Of a stretch of DNA of 64,000 nt, positions 25,865 through 34,928 are shown one piece after another. The notes below the pieces were generated by a model. The model was not told the DNA's origin. It did not search any database and was given only the letters and a program-made list of their open reading frames with translations. The translations under genes and the position numbers were made by a program. Each line of letters opens with the position of its first letter. Within the stretch, counting starts at the first letter, position 1. The stretch spans positions 4,526,001 through 4,590,000 of the forward strand of contig OZ241368.1 of assembly GCA_965200525.1 (NCBI GenBank), read 5' to 3'. Source of the DNA: JANNPJ01 sp965200525. GTDB taxonomy: Bacteria; Actinomycetota; Actinomycetes; Actinomycetales; Kineosporiaceae.

Positions 25865-27943
25865 ATGGAACTCTCGCACCCCGGGGACGGGGCCCAGCCT
25901 CGCGACGTCGCCCTGCGGACCCCACCGTTGCTGCTGCGCCCGATGCTGACCATCAGTGATCGGCTGCGCGACAGCGCCCGGCAGATCATCCTGGCCACCG
26001 TGCTGGTGGTGCCCGGCCTGATCACGAGCTGGTCCTATGCCTCGGCGATGACCGGCCAGAGCTCGTTCGCCAACCGCGAGTCGTCCGGTCTCGAGGTGGT
26101 CCGCCCCGCACTGGCGGCCCTGTCGAACATCGCCGCCGGTCGGCCGGCCGATCTGAGCGGGCTCTCGGCCGCGGTAGGACGTCATCCCGAACTGGGCCTG
26201 GGCCAGGACCTGGCCGCCGTGCAGGCCGCCGGGACCGGCGGCAAGCCGGCGGACCGGGCCGCGAACCAGGGCCAGGCGCTGGCCGGGCTGATCACCACCG
26301 CGGGCGACTCGTCCAAGCTGATCCTTGATCCCGACCTGGACTCCTTCTACGCGATGGACCTGCAGGTCGTGCAGCTGCCCAAGCTGCTGGTGGCCGCGGT
26401 CCAGGCGACCCGGAACGCTTCCACCAACGCTGATCTCGACCGATCCGAACAGCGGGCGGTCACCGCCGGTCAGCTCACCGCCACCGCCGACGCGATCGAC
26501 AGCGACATCGCCACGGCCAGCCGGGTCACCCCGGCCCTGGGCCGGTCGCTGGTCGGCCTGGGCGCGGCCGCGGCCGCTGCCCGCACCCTGAGCTCGTCCA
26601 TGACCACCACCGCCGGGGTGATCGGGACGATCGACCTGATCCCGGTGACCAAGGCCGCGAGCGCCGCGGTCGACCCGGCCGCCGACGCGCTCGGCGGTCT
26701 GCTCTCCAGCCGGGCCGTCCGGCTCGACACCCGGCGTGACCTGACCCTGGCCCTGACCCTGATCGGGCTGGTGCTGGCCCAGTGGTTCGGCGCGGCCAGC
26801 CGGTGGCGGATCCGGCACGACGTCGGCCTCACCCTGGCCGGGGTCAACGCGATCGCCGCCGGTGACCTGGACGCGCGGCCGCTGCCGTCCGGCCGGGACG
26901 AGATCGCCGACATCGGCCGCTCGCTGGAGACCGCCCGCCAGCTGCTCTTCCACCAGCGCGAAGACCTGCTGACCGCGCACAACGAGCGCGAGCAGCAGCT
27001 GCAGGTGGGCTACGAGCGGCAGCGTGCGGCCGAGGCCCAGGTGCGGTTGCGGGCCCAGGCGATCATCGACGAGACCGCCACCGGGGTGATCGTCGAGCTG
27101 CAGGGTCTGATCACCCAGGTGGACTCGGTCCGACAGGCGGCCCGGGCGATCGAGCAGAGGGTGTCGGCCTCCGACGCGGTCACCCGGGGCGTGGTCGGCC
27201 AGGCCAAAGCGGCCGACACCGGCGCCGTGAACCTGGGTCACAGCCTGCGCAGCGTGGCCGAGATGGCCAACCTGATCCGCGGCGTCGCCGACCAGACCAA
27301 GCTGCTGGCCCTGAACGCCGCGATCGAGGCCGCCCGCGCGGGGACCGCCGGGCGCGGCTTCAGCGTGGTCGCCGACGAGGTCAAGACCCTGGCCACGGCC
27401 ACCGCCCGCTCCACCCAGCAGATCACCTCCACCATCGGCACGCTGGAGAACGACGCCGGCGAGGTGGCCCAGGCCATCACCGGGGTCGGCAGCGGCATCG
27501 CCGCCCTAGACGAGGCCACCGTGGTGCTGCGGGGGGTGGCCGACAACCAGTTCGCGGTGGTGGCCCAGCTGGATGCCGCCCTGGCCGCGACGATCGAGCG
27601 GGTTGGGGCGATGGCCACCCTGAGCGAGCGGCTGGAGCGGCGGCACGCCGAGCGGCAGATCCTCGGCGGAACGGTCCAGATATCGGCCGGCGGCGAGACG
27701 CACGAGGTGCCGCTGATCGACCTCAGCCTCACCGGGTTGCGCTGTGCCCCGGGTGGGCCCGGGCTCGAGCCCGGCCGCTCGGTCCGGCTCCGGGTCCGGG
27801 TAGACGGCACCGAGTTCAGCGTGGGGGCCACCGTGATCCGGGCCGACGAGAACGACCCGTCCGGCGACATCGGGATGGCCTTCGTCGGGGTCGACGCCCC
27901 GACCCTGAGCACCCTGCGCCGGCTCACCGCCGCCGACGCCTGA
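25865..27943 (+). CDS. chemoreceptor-like protein with C-terminal PilZ domain
   Basis: About 692 residues from the ATG at 25865; an ATG at 25943 is also possible, since neither has a clear Shine-Dalgarno. The order is a membrane helix (IILATVLVVPGLITSW), a helical extracytoplasmic sensor, a second helix (ALTLIGLVLAQWFGAA), HAMP (AIAAGDLDARPLPSGRDEI), and a chemoreceptor signalling domain with the tip DQTKLLALNAAIEAARAG. The protein ends in PilZ, which carries RxxxR in ERRHAERQ and DLSLTG, the c-di-GMP-binding residues. The fusion would let c-di-GMP act directly on a chemoreceptor. With several GGDEF proteins nearby, the ligand is available. Confidence 0.87.
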   Translation: MELSHPGDGAQPRDVALRTPPLLLRPMLTISDRLRDSARQIILATVLVVPGLITSWSYASAMTGQSSFANRESSGLEVVRPALAALSNIAAGRPADLSGLSAAVGRHPELGLGQDLAAVQAAGTGGKPADRAANQGQALAGLITTAGDSSKLILDPDLDSFYAMDLQVVQLPKLLVAAVQATRNASTNADLDRSEQRAVTAGQLTATADAIDSDIATASRVTPALGRSLVGLGAAAAAARTLSSSMTTTAGVIGTIDLIPVTKAASAAVDPAADALGGLLSSRAVRLDTRRDLTLALTLIGLVLAQWFGAASRWRIRHDVGLTLAGVNAIAAGDLDARPLPSGRDEIADIGRSLETARQLLFHQREDLLTAHNEREQQLQVGYERQRAAEAQVRLRAQAIIDETATGVIVELQGLITQVDSVRQAARAIEQRVSASDAVTRGVVGQAKAADTGAVNLGHSLRSVAEMANLIRGVADQTKLLALNAAIEAARAGTAGRGFSVVADEVKTLATATARSTQQITSTIGTLENDAGEVAQAITGVGSGIAALDEATVVLRGVADNQFAVVAQLDAALAATIERVGAMATLSERLERRHAERQILGGTVQISAGGETHEVPLIDLSLTGLRCAPGGPGLEPGRSVRLRVRVDGTEFSVGATVIRADENDPSGDIGMAFVGVDAPTLSTLRRLTAADA

Positions 27944-28098
27944 TCCCGGGCCTGGTCCGGGCCTGCTCCCGGGCCTGTCGAGGGCCTCGGGACGCGCCGA
28001 CCCGGGTTACCGGGCCGAGCCCGGAGCAGTGCCTACGATCAGTTCTGCTCGGGGGAGACCGGCCGCACGAGACGCGGCCCGGTTCGGGGGGAGACGGG

Positions 28099-29580
28099 GT
28101 GGTCGTGGCCGGATCAGCCTTGCTTGGCCGTCGGGGGTTCCTGGCCCTGGCCGTCGTGGCCGGCACCGCGGCGGCCACCGTGGCCGACCGCGCGCTCGAA
28201 GCCGGCGATGTCGACTGGGCCGCCCTGGACAAGGTTCTCGAGCGGCCCCTGATCCGCCCTGCCCAGGCCGGCTACGCCGTGGCCGCCCAGCCGTACAACG
28301 CCGCCCTCGGCCGGCGCCGGCCGGCGGCCATCGCCCCGGTCACGAGCCCGGCCGAGGTGGCCGCGGGCCTCCGGCTGGTGGCCGGCCAGAGCCTCCCGGT
28401 GGCGGCCCGATCCGGTGGCCACAGCTACGCCGGCTACTCCACCCCGGACGGGGGACTGGTCGTCGACGTCTCGGCCCTGGACCGGATCACCGTGGCCGAG
28501 GACGGCACCGCCGTGGTCGGCGCCGGAGCCCGCCTGATCGACGTCTACTCGGCCCTGGCCGCGCACGGCCGGGCGCTGCCGGCCGGCTCCTGCCCCACGG
28601 TCGGCATCGCCGGCAGCACACTCGGCGGCGGGATCGGCGTCCTGGCCCGGCCCTACGGGCTGACCTGCGATCACCTGCGGGCGGCCACAGTGGTCACCGC
28701 CGACGGCGAGGTGCGCAAGGTCAGCCCCCATCAGGACGCCGACCTGTTCTGGGCGCTCACCGGTGGCGGTGGGGGTAACGGCGGCATTGTCACCGACCTG
28801 ACCTTCGCCACCGTGCCGGTGCCGACCGTGACCGTCTTCTCGCTGACCTTCCCGGACGCCGCCACACCCCGGGTGCTGCGGGCCTGGCTCGGCTGGATGG
28901 ACGCCGCGCCGCCGAGCCTGACCTCGCTCTGCCACGTGAACGCCGGGCCGGTGCCGGCCAACCACGTCTCCGGCACCTGGACCGGCCCGGCGGCGGCGCT
29001 GGGCCCGCACCTCTCGTCGTTCCTGGCCGAAGTGGGCGTCGGCCCGAGCCGGCGGACGACCTACACCGGCGGCTTCCTCGACGTCATGCGGGATTTCGCC
29101 GACTGCGGGACCCTCTCCCTGGGCGCGTGCCACGCCACGTCGACCCCCGGGGGCACGCTGAGGCGGGAGTCGTTCCGGTCGGCGTCCCGGATGCTCGAGC
29201 GGCCGCTGACCGTCGACGGCGCCGACCGCATCGTGCAGCTGCTGACCGGGCCGGCGAACGGGCTGGTGCTCCTGTTCGACTCGCTCGGCGGCAACGTGGC
29301 TCAGTTGCGCCCCGACGACACCGCGTTCCCGCACCGGCGGGCCGCGGCCTCGGTCCAGATCTACAACCCGTCCGCGGCCGGCGCCGCGACCGTGCACCGG
29401 CTCCAGCAGGCGCTGACCCCGCTGATCGGCACCGGCTCCTACGTCAACTATCTCAACGCCGACGAAACCGGCTGGGCCGAAGCTTCTTACGGCGTGAACC
29501 GGGCTCGCCTGAAGCAGATCATCCGCAGCTACGACCCGGACGGGGTGTTCGACTTCGCCCAGTCCGCGCTCCGCGCCTGA
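28099..29580 (+). CDS. Tat-exported FAD-linked oxidase, berberine-bridge type
   Basis: The 493-residue protein starts with a twin-arginine signal (LLGRRGFLALAVVAGTAAA). The FAD domain has the two usual covalent attachment residues, H108 in RSGGHSYAGYS and C165 in PAGSCPTVGIAGSTLGGGIG, so bicovalent FAD is expected. The C-terminal BBE motif ends in YVNYLNADETGWAEASYGVN. Enzymes of this type oxidise sugars, alkaloids or secondary metabolites using O2. The GTG start lies after GGGGGAGAC. No biosynthetic cluster is adjacent, so the substrate is open. Confidence 0.88.
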   Translation: MVVAGSALLGRRGFLALAVVAGTAAATVADRALEAGDVDWAALDKVLERPLIRPAQAGYAVAAQPYNAALGRRRPAAIAPVTSPAEVAAGLRLVAGQSLPVAARSGGHSYAGYSTPDGGLVVDVSALDRITVAEDGTAVVGAGARLIDVYSALAAHGRALPAGSCPTVGIAGSTLGGGIGVLARPYGLTCDHLRAATVVTADGEVRKVSPHQDADLFWALTGGGGGNGGIVTDLTFATVPVPTVTVFSLTFPDAATPRVLRAWLGWMDAAPPSLTSLCHVNAGPVPANHVSGTWTGPAAALGPHLSSFLAEVGVGPSRRTTYTGGFLDVMRDFADCGTLSLGACHATSTPGGTLRRESFRSASRMLERPLTVDGADRIVQLLTGPANGLVLLFDSLGGNVAQLRPDDTAFPHRRAAASVQIYNPSAAGAATVHRLQQALTPLIGTGSYVNYLNADETGWAEASYGVNRARLKQIIRSYDPDGVFDFAQSALRA

Positions 29581-29814
29581 CCCGCCCCGGTGACGTCCCC
29601 GCCCCGACCGCCGTCCCTCACCCTGCTCTGCCCTGCTCCGCCTCGACCCGACGCCTTGCCCTGGCCCGTCGTGGTCCCCCCACCCTGCTCCGACGATGCT
29701 CCCGTCGGCCACGGCCCGCTCGTGGATGGGCTCGCTGAACGGCCTCCGGGAGGTGGCCACCGGGAGCGAAGTCGGAGCGCCGTCCGGCCCCGTACGGAAA
29801 CGTGACGCCTTGCC

Positions 29815-30591
29815 TCAGCCCGGCCCATCCACGGCCGGCGGCGAAAAGAGGTTCAGCAGGGCCCGGGCGCGGGCCGCGATGACGCTCATACGGGCGTCGC
29901 GTTCCGTGGAATCGGTGTGCGCGGCCTCGCTCGTGCTCTGCCCGGGCCACTTTCGATAGAGCAGCCCCGGCGTCGCGATGAAGTACCCGTCGGCCAGGGC
30001 GTTGGCCGCGAGCAGGAGGCCGGTGTCCTCGGACGCCGGCAGGGCCATCCAGCCGCCCAGGGCAAGCAGCAGTTCCCGGCGCAGGCACAGTGTCGCCGGA
30101 TGCACCGGGGCACGATGACCGTCCTCCTCCCACCGGGACAGCAGAGTTCCCCGGGCGAGGTAGCCCTCGTCCGGATCGTCCTTCTCGAAACTCACCACGG
30201 AGCCGTCCGGCCGGAGGTCGAGCGCCCGGGCCGTCGTCCACCCGATCCGTGGATGGGCGGTCATGGTCATGATGTCGCGTGCGAGAGTCCCACTCGTGAG
30301 CAGGTCGTCGGCGTCGAGGACCTTGACGAGACGGCCCTGGGCCCGCGAGAGCGCCAGGGTCCGGGCCGTACCGGGGCCGCCTGGTCGCCCCGAGCCGGAG
30401 CTGATCCGAGGATCGTCGGGCAGGACCGCCGCGATCTTTCCGGTCAGACCGTCCTCCTGAACGATCCATTCCAGTTCCCACCCCTCGGGCAGTACCTGGC
30501 TGTTCAGCGAGTCGTAGGCCTCGCCGAGGTACTCGGCCCGGGCAACGTGTACCGGGGTGATGACCGAAATGATGTTGTTCACTGTCGCCAC
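29815..30591 (-). CDS. family 2 glycosyltransferase
   Basis: The 258-residue protein has the GT-A opening ISVITPVHVARAEYLGEAYD, WIVQEDGLTG, the metal-binding LVKVLDADDLLTSGTLARDI, and an acceptor-side segment LGGWMALPASEDTGLLLAAN. It resembles small actinobacterial glycosyltransferases of the WcaA type. The GTG start has only a weak GGACAG upstream. The 234 bases between it and the FAD oxidase hold no gene I can support. Confidence 0.8.
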   Translation of the reverse strand: MATVNNIISVITPVHVARAEYLGEAYDSLNSQVLPEGWELEWIVQEDGLTGKIAAVLPDDPRISSGSGRPGGPGTARTLALSRAQGRLVKVLDADDLLTSGTLARDIMTMTAHPRIGWTTARALDLRPDGSVVSFEKDDPDEGYLARGTLLSRWEEDGHRAPVHPATLCLRRELLLALGGWMALPASEDTGLLLAANALADGYFIATPGLLYRKWPGQSTSEAAHTDSTERDARMSVIAARARALLNLFSPPAVDGPG

Positions 30592-30659
30592 CTGTCCGAG
30601 CTGCGCAGGTCAATCGAGCGGAGGCCGGCTTGTCGGTGCTCGGACCTACCATTCGGAGC

Positions 30660-31379
30660 ATGACGCGATATGTGGACGAGGATCTGCACGGTGCGCAGTT
30701 CCGCGAGTGCGATCTGACCGGGGCCCGCCTGATCGGCGTCGTCATGCAGGATGCCGTGATCGACGGGCTCGTCACCAACCTGGTGGTGAACGGGGTCGAG
30801 GTCACCGGGTACGTCGAGGCCGAGCTCGACCGGCGCCATCCGGTGCGGGTGCTGATCCGCTCCGAGGAGCCGGCCGATCTGCGCGAGGCGGGGCGCCGGC
30901 TCCGGGCCGGCTGGGCCGCCACGATCGAGCGGATCCGTCGTACGCCCGGCATCGAGCGCCGCAGCGTGAACGATGAGTGGTCGGCGGCGCAGACGATGCG
31001 CCACCTGGTCTTCGTCCACGACTCGTGGTTCCGCCGCTGCTGCCTGGGCTCGACGCAGCTGTTCACCCCGATGGGCCTCGGGACGACCGTCGAGCCCTAC
31101 CGCGGAGCGCACGGGCTCGACCTCTCGGCTGATCCGACCCTCGACGAGATCGTGAGCGTGCGTGAGGCTCAGGCCGCCGAGCTCGAGGCCTGGCTCGACG
31201 TGGTCACCGCCGCACAGTTCGCCGTGCGAGCGCCGGTGCCCGACGACGATGTCTGGCCGCCGTACGCCCGGGGCCGCTCGGTGCGGCAGTGCCTGCGCAC
31301 GGTGCTCAACGAGACTTTCGAGCACCACGGGTTCTGCGTCCGCGACCTCGACCTGATCGACGCGCAGGCTGCCGAGTAG
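30660..31379 (+). CDS. DinB-like protein with pentapeptide-type N-terminus
   Basis: The 239-residue protein opens with pentapeptide-like turns (DLHGAQFRECDLTGARLIGV) over about residues 8-40 and continues with a DinB four-helix domain (about 85-235), where WSAAQTMRHLVFVHDSW and LNETFEHHGF supply the His residues for a metal site. The pairing is common in actinobacteria and unassigned in function; DinB enzymes often act as thiol-dependent transferases. A terminator follows. Confidence 0.8.
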   Translation: MTRYVDEDLHGAQFRECDLTGARLIGVVMQDAVIDGLVTNLVVNGVEVTGYVEAELDRRHPVRVLIRSEEPADLREAGRRLRAGWAATIERIRRTPGIERRSVNDEWSAAQTMRHLVFVHDSWFRRCCLGSTQLFTPMGLGTTVEPYRGAHGLDLSADPTLDEIVSVREAQAAELEAWLDVVTAAQFAVRAPVPDDDVWPPYARGRSVRQCLRTVLNETFEHHGFCVRDLDLIDAQAAE

Positions 31380-31431
31380 GGCCGCTCCCTGGAGTGGACA
31401 TGCCACTGGATGGTCTGCCCGGCAACGACAA

Positions 31432-31466
31432 CAGGCCAGGGCCCGAGGGCTCTGGCCTGCTGTTTT
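31432..31466 (+). terminator. intrinsic terminator
   Basis: CAGGCCAGGGCCC pairs with GGGCTCTGGCCTG (one G-T) across a 2-nt loop and is followed by CTGTTTT on the plus strand, ending the DinB-like transcript before it meets the opposing tRNA-Lys. Confidence 0.75.
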
Positions 31467-31467
31467 G

Positions 31468-31540
<73 letters not shown>

Positions 31541-31553
31541 CTGACGAAGGTTG

Positions 31554-31582
31554 AGATTAGCAGCAAGGGCTCTCCAGCCCAA
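31554..31582 (-). promoter_or_regulatory. promoter of tRNA-Lys
   Basis: On the minus strand, TTGGGC (31582-31577) and TAATCT (31559-31554) are separated by 17 nt, and the -10 box ends 13 nt before the mature tRNA. Confidence 0.5.
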
Positions 31583-31684
31583 ACCGGAACCTCCGCCGCC
31601 GGTTTGGTCGGCGGTTCGACCCATCAGTTGGGGCAAATCGCCGACCGAACCAGGGCTGCAGCAAGGCTGCACCAGGCAGAGCGG

Positions 31685-32311
31685 TCAGGCCGGGGGCAGG
31701 ACGTACTTCTTGGCCGCTTCGCGGGCGGCTTCGGACCCCGGCCCGGGCGGGGGCACGAACAGCACCTCCCGGTAGTACTTGAGCTCCTCGATGCTCTCCC
31801 GGATGTCGGCCAGGGCCCGGTGGCCGCCCGCCTTGGCCGGCGAGGCGAAGTAGATCCGGGGGTACCAGCGCCGGGCCAGCTCCTTGATCGAGGAGACGTC
31901 GACGATCCGGTAGTGCAGGTGCCCCTCGAGCTTCGGCATGTCCCGGGCCAGGAAGCCCCGGTCGGTGCCGACCGAGTTGCCGGCCAGTGGGGCCTTGCGC
32001 GGATCGGGCACCCAGGTGCGGACGTAGTCGAGGACAGCCTCCTCGGCCTCGTCCAGGGTGATGCCCTCGGCCAGTTCGTCGAGCAGGCCGGAGGAGGTGT
32101 GCATGTTCCGCACCACGTCCACCATGTGCTCGAGCGTTCCGTCCGGCGGGCGGATCACCACGTCGACACCCTCGCCGAGGACCGACAGTTGCGAGTCGGT
32201 GACCAGAGCCGCGACCTCGATCAGCGCATCCGCCGTCAGGTCGAGCCCGGTCATCTCGCAGTCGATCCAAACGATGCGGTCCTGCGAGCGCTCGCTGTTC
32301 TCCGTTGCCAC
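31685..32311 (-). CDS. orn: oligoribonuclease
   Basis: The 208-residue DEDDh 3'-5' exonuclease degrades dinucleotides and other very short RNAs, and in c-di-GMP-using bacteria it also clears pGpG. Catalytic blocks are WIDCEMTGLDL (Asp, Glu), the LAGNSVGTDRGFLARD segment and the HRALADIRES segment (His, Asp). The GTG at 32311 is preferred because a -10 box (TAGAGT) lies 7 nt upstream, which makes the transcript leaderless. An ATG at 32335 would sit upstream of that box. pGpG removal fits the GGDEF/EAL proteins in this window. Confidence 0.95.
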   Translation of the reverse strand: MATENSERSQDRIVWIDCEMTGLDLTADALIEVAALVTDSQLSVLGEGVDVVIRPPDGTLEHMVDVVRNMHTSSGLLDELAEGITLDEAEEAVLDYVRTWVPDPRKAPLAGNSVGTDRGFLARDMPKLEGHLHYRIVDVSSIKELARRWYPRIYFASPAKAGGHRALADIRESIEELKYYREVLFVPPPGPGSEAAREAAKKYVLPPA

Positions 32312-32318
32312 GGCGGGT

Positions 32319-32324
32319 ACTCTA
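32319..32324 (-). promoter_or_regulatory. -10 box of a probable leaderless orn promoter
   Basis: TAGAGT on the minus strand ends 7 nt before the GTG at 32311. It decides the start codon of orn and lies back to back with the promoter of the PrsW-family gene. Confidence 0.5.
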
Positions 32325-32377
32325 CGCCGCGCCATCGCCTCAGTGCTGGTAGTGAACCGCTGCTCCTCGCTCGCCGC

Positions 32378-32383
32378 TAACCT
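32378..32383 (+). promoter_or_regulatory. -10 box of a probable leaderless promoter
   Basis: TAACCT lies 7 nt before the GTG start of the PrsW-family gene and no Shine-Dalgarno is present between them. Confidence 0.45.
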
Positions 32384-32390
32384 CGACCTC

Positions 32391-33575
32391 GTGAGCGCGG
32401 ATTCTCCCTACCAGCCGACGAGGCCTGCCGGGCTGCCGGCGGACCATCCGCTGGTGGCTCCGCGTCGTCCGCAGCTGCGCACCGGGCTGCTCTGGGTGAC
32501 CATCGTCGTCGTGCTGACCGGCACCAGTCTGTTCACCCTGCTGGCCATCACCAAGGAGACCGGGGCCCTCGGCCTGATCACCGGTGCGGTGCTGGCCGCG
32601 ATTCCGGTCTTCCCGGTGGTGGCCACCTTCCTCTGGCTCGACCGGTATGAGTCCGAGCCGACCTCGCTGCTGGTCCTGGCCTTCACCTGGGGGGCCGGGT
32701 TCGCCACCTTCGGCGCCCTGGTGATCAACACCGCGTCGATGATCGCGATCCGCAACGCCGGGGGAGACGTCACCACCACAGCGGTGTTCGTGGCCCCGTT
32801 CGTCGAGGAGGCGTTCAAGGGCGGCGCGATCGTGCTCATCCTGGTGCTGCGGCGGCGCGAGTTCGACGGCGTGGTCGACGGCATCGTCTACGCCGGCATG
32901 TCGGCCATCGGCTTCGCCTTCGTCGAGAACGTGCTCTACCTCGGCCGCACGATGGGAGATCACGGCAGTGGCGGCACCGTCTTTGTGTTCCTGCTGCGCT
33001 GCGTGGTCTCGCCGTTCGCCCATCCGCTCTTCACCGCGGCCACCGGGATCGGCATCGGGCTGGCCGTCCGGTCGCGCAATCCGCTGGTCAAGGTGGTGGC
33101 ACCGGTCGTCGGCTACCTGTGCGCGGTGCTGCTGCACGGCGCCTGGAACCTGTCCGCCGCCTCCGGTCTGGCCGGCTTCGCCTCCACCTATGTGCTGCTC
33201 CAGGTGCCGGTGTTCATCGGCTTCGCCACGCTGGCGGTGGTGGCCCGGCGGCGGGAGGGTCAGCTGGTCGCCCGGCACTTGGCCGTCTACGCCGGCACCG
33301 GCTGGCTGACTCCGGCCGAGGTGGCGATGCTGGCCTCGCTGCCGGCCCGGCGGGACGCCCGGAACTGGGCCGCCCGCACCGGTGGCAGCGGCGCCCGGCA
33401 GGCGATGCGGGACTTCCAGGAGCTGGGCAGCGAGCTGGCCTTCCTGCGGGAGCGGATGGCCCGGGGCACGGCCGCCCCGGACGCCGCCACCCAGGAGTAC
33501 GCCATGCTCGCGACCGTCTCCTCGCTGCGAGGGCGCTTCCTGCCGCGCTGGGCCGCGGCCGGTGGGGCAACCTGA
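32391..33575 (+). CDS. PrsW family intramembrane metalloprotease
   Basis: The 394-residue membrane protein has eight or so helices and the PrsW motifs in order: EEAFKGG (EExxK), FAFVENVLYL, SPFAHPLFTAATG and LLHGAWNLSA, which together make the presumed zinc site. In Bacillus the founding member cuts an anti-sigma factor; here no target is adjacent. The cytoplasmic C-terminal region (residues 285-394) is long and charged. The GTG start fits a leaderless transcript and removes a 111-residue extension antisense to orn. Confidence 0.88.
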   Translation: MSADSPYQPTRPAGLPADHPLVAPRRPQLRTGLLWVTIVVVLTGTSLFTLLAITKETGALGLITGAVLAAIPVFPVVATFLWLDRYESEPTSLLVLAFTWGAGFATFGALVINTASMIAIRNAGGDVTTTAVFVAPFVEEAFKGGAIVLILVLRRREFDGVVDGIVYAGMSAIGFAFVENVLYLGRTMGDHGSGGTVFVFLLRCVVSPFAHPLFTAATGIGIGLAVRSRNPLVKVVAPVVGYLCAVLLHGAWNLSAASGLAGFASTYVLLQVPVFIGFATLAVVARRREGQLVARHLAVYAGTGWLTPAEVAMLASLPARRDARNWAARTGGSGARQAMRDFQELGSELAFLRERMARGTAAPDAATQEYAMLATVSSLRGRFLPRWAAAGGAT

Positions 33576-33658
33576 CGGTCTGTCTCATTCCCCTGGGGGA
33601 CGAGCGCGGGTAGCGTCGAACCCGGACGCGTCACTGTCGCCGACATCCGGGAGCACCG

Positions 33659-34864
33659 ATGGACTTCTCGCTCTCGCCGCAGGCCGAGGACCACCTCGCC
33701 CGGCTGAACGCCTTCCTGGCCGATCACGTCTACCCGGCCGAGGCGCGCTACGAGCAGCAGATCGCCGCCAACACGGCCGACGGCCGCCCGCACGACCACC
33801 CCGAGGTGCTCGAGGAACTGAAGTCGGCGGCCCGGGCCGCCGGGCTCTGGAACCTCTTCCTGCCGGCCGAGTCGGGCCTGTCCAACGTCGACTACGCCGT
33901 TCTGGCCGAGGCCTCCGGGCGGAGCATCCACCTGGCCCCGGAGGCGATGAACTGCTCGGCCCCGGACACCGGCAACATGGAGGTGCTGCACATGTTCGGC
34001 ACCCCGGCCCAGCAGAAGGAGTGGCTGGAACCGTTGCTGGAGGGCACGATCCGGTCCGGCTTCGCGATGACCGAACCGGACGTCGCGTCGTCCGACGCCC
34101 GCAACATCGCCACCCGGATCGAACGTGACGGCGACGAGTACGTGGTCAACGGCCACAAATGGTGGACGTCGGGGGCGGCCGATCCGCGCTGCCGCCTGCT
34201 GATCGTGATGGGCCGGACCGATCCGGACGCGGACCCCTACCGGCGGCAGTCGATGATCATCGTGCCCCGGGACGCTCCGGGTGTGACCTTCGTCCGGGAC
34301 CTGTCCGTGTTCGGGTACCACGACCAGCCCGGCCACGGGGAGCTGCTGTTCGAGAACGTGCGGGTGCCGGCCGAGAACCTGATCGGCGAGCCGGGCAGCG
34401 GCTTCGCGATCGCCCAGGCCCGGCTCGGCCCGGGCCGGATCCATCACTGCATGCGGGCCCTCGGCATGGCCGAGCGGGCTCTGGAGCTGATGGTGCGCCG
34501 GGCCGGTGGCCGGCAGGCCTTCGGTGGGCCGATCTCCGACCAAGGCGTCGTCCGTCAGCAGATCGCCGAGTCGCGGATGGAGATCGAGCAGGCCCGGTTG
34601 CTGGTGCTCAAGACCGCCTGGCTGATCGACCGGCACGGTGCCTCGGGGGCGCGGGCCGAGGTGGCGGCGATCAAGGTGATCGCGCCCCGGGTGGCTTGCG
34701 CCGTGATCGACCGGGCGATCCAGGTTCACGGTGGCGGTGGGGTCAGCGGCGACTTCCCGCTGGCCCGGATGTGGGCCGGGGCGCGCACCCTGCGGCTGGC
34801 CGACGGCCCGGACGAGGTGCACATCCGGTCCGTGGCCCGCGAGGAGCTGCGCAAGTACCGCTGA
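33659..34864 (+). CDS. acyl-CoA dehydrogenase (ACAD11-like)
   Basis: The 401-residue FAD enzyme introduces the first double bond into acyl-CoA. The blocks FAMTEPDVASSDARNI, NGHKWWTSGAADPRCRLLIV and GRQAFGGPISDQGVVRQQIA match the family, and IQVHGGGGVSGDFPLARMWA is the C-terminal FAD-contact region. The C-terminal ARTLRLADGPDEVHIRSVAR is typical of the ACAD10/11 branch, which handles long or 4-hydroxy acyl chains. It has its own terminator downstream. Confidence 0.92.
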   Translation: MDFSLSPQAEDHLARLNAFLADHVYPAEARYEQQIAANTADGRPHDHPEVLEELKSAARAAGLWNLFLPAESGLSNVDYAVLAEASGRSIHLAPEAMNCSAPDTGNMEVLHMFGTPAQQKEWLEPLLEGTIRSGFAMTEPDVASSDARNIATRIERDGDEYVVNGHKWWTSGAADPRCRLLIVMGRTDPDADPYRRQSMIIVPRDAPGVTFVRDLSVFGYHDQPGHGELLFENVRVPAENLIGEPGSGFAIAQARLGPGRIHHCMRALGMAERALELMVRRAGGRQAFGGPISDQGVVRQQIAESRMEIEQARLLVLKTAWLIDRHGASGARAEVAAIKVIAPRVACAVIDRAIQVHGGGGVSGDFPLARMWAGARTLRLADGPDEVHIRSVAREELRKYR

Positions 34865-34871
34865 CCGGCCG

Positions 34872-34912
34872 CGTCCCGTGGTCAGGGGCCGATGTGCCCT
34901 GACCACGGGACG
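34872..34912 (+). terminator. perfect 16-bp hairpin terminator
   Basis: CGTCCCGTGGTCAGGG (34872-34887) and its exact complement (34897-34912) enclose a 9-nt loop, 8 bases after the acyl-CoA dehydrogenase stop. There is no T-run. Confidence 0.75.
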
Positions 34913-34928
34913 GTGCTGAGCCGATCTG

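Noticed and set aside
28114..29760. 548-codon minus-strand frame opposite the FAD oxidase
   Set aside because: It has no family features, its codon pattern is the mirror of the plus-strand gene, and the plus-strand product has a Tat signal and intact FAD motifs.
29581..29814. Possible small genes between the FAD oxidase and the glycosyltransferase
   Set aside because: Short frames exist on both strands, but none has a ribosome-binding site or a recognisable pattern.
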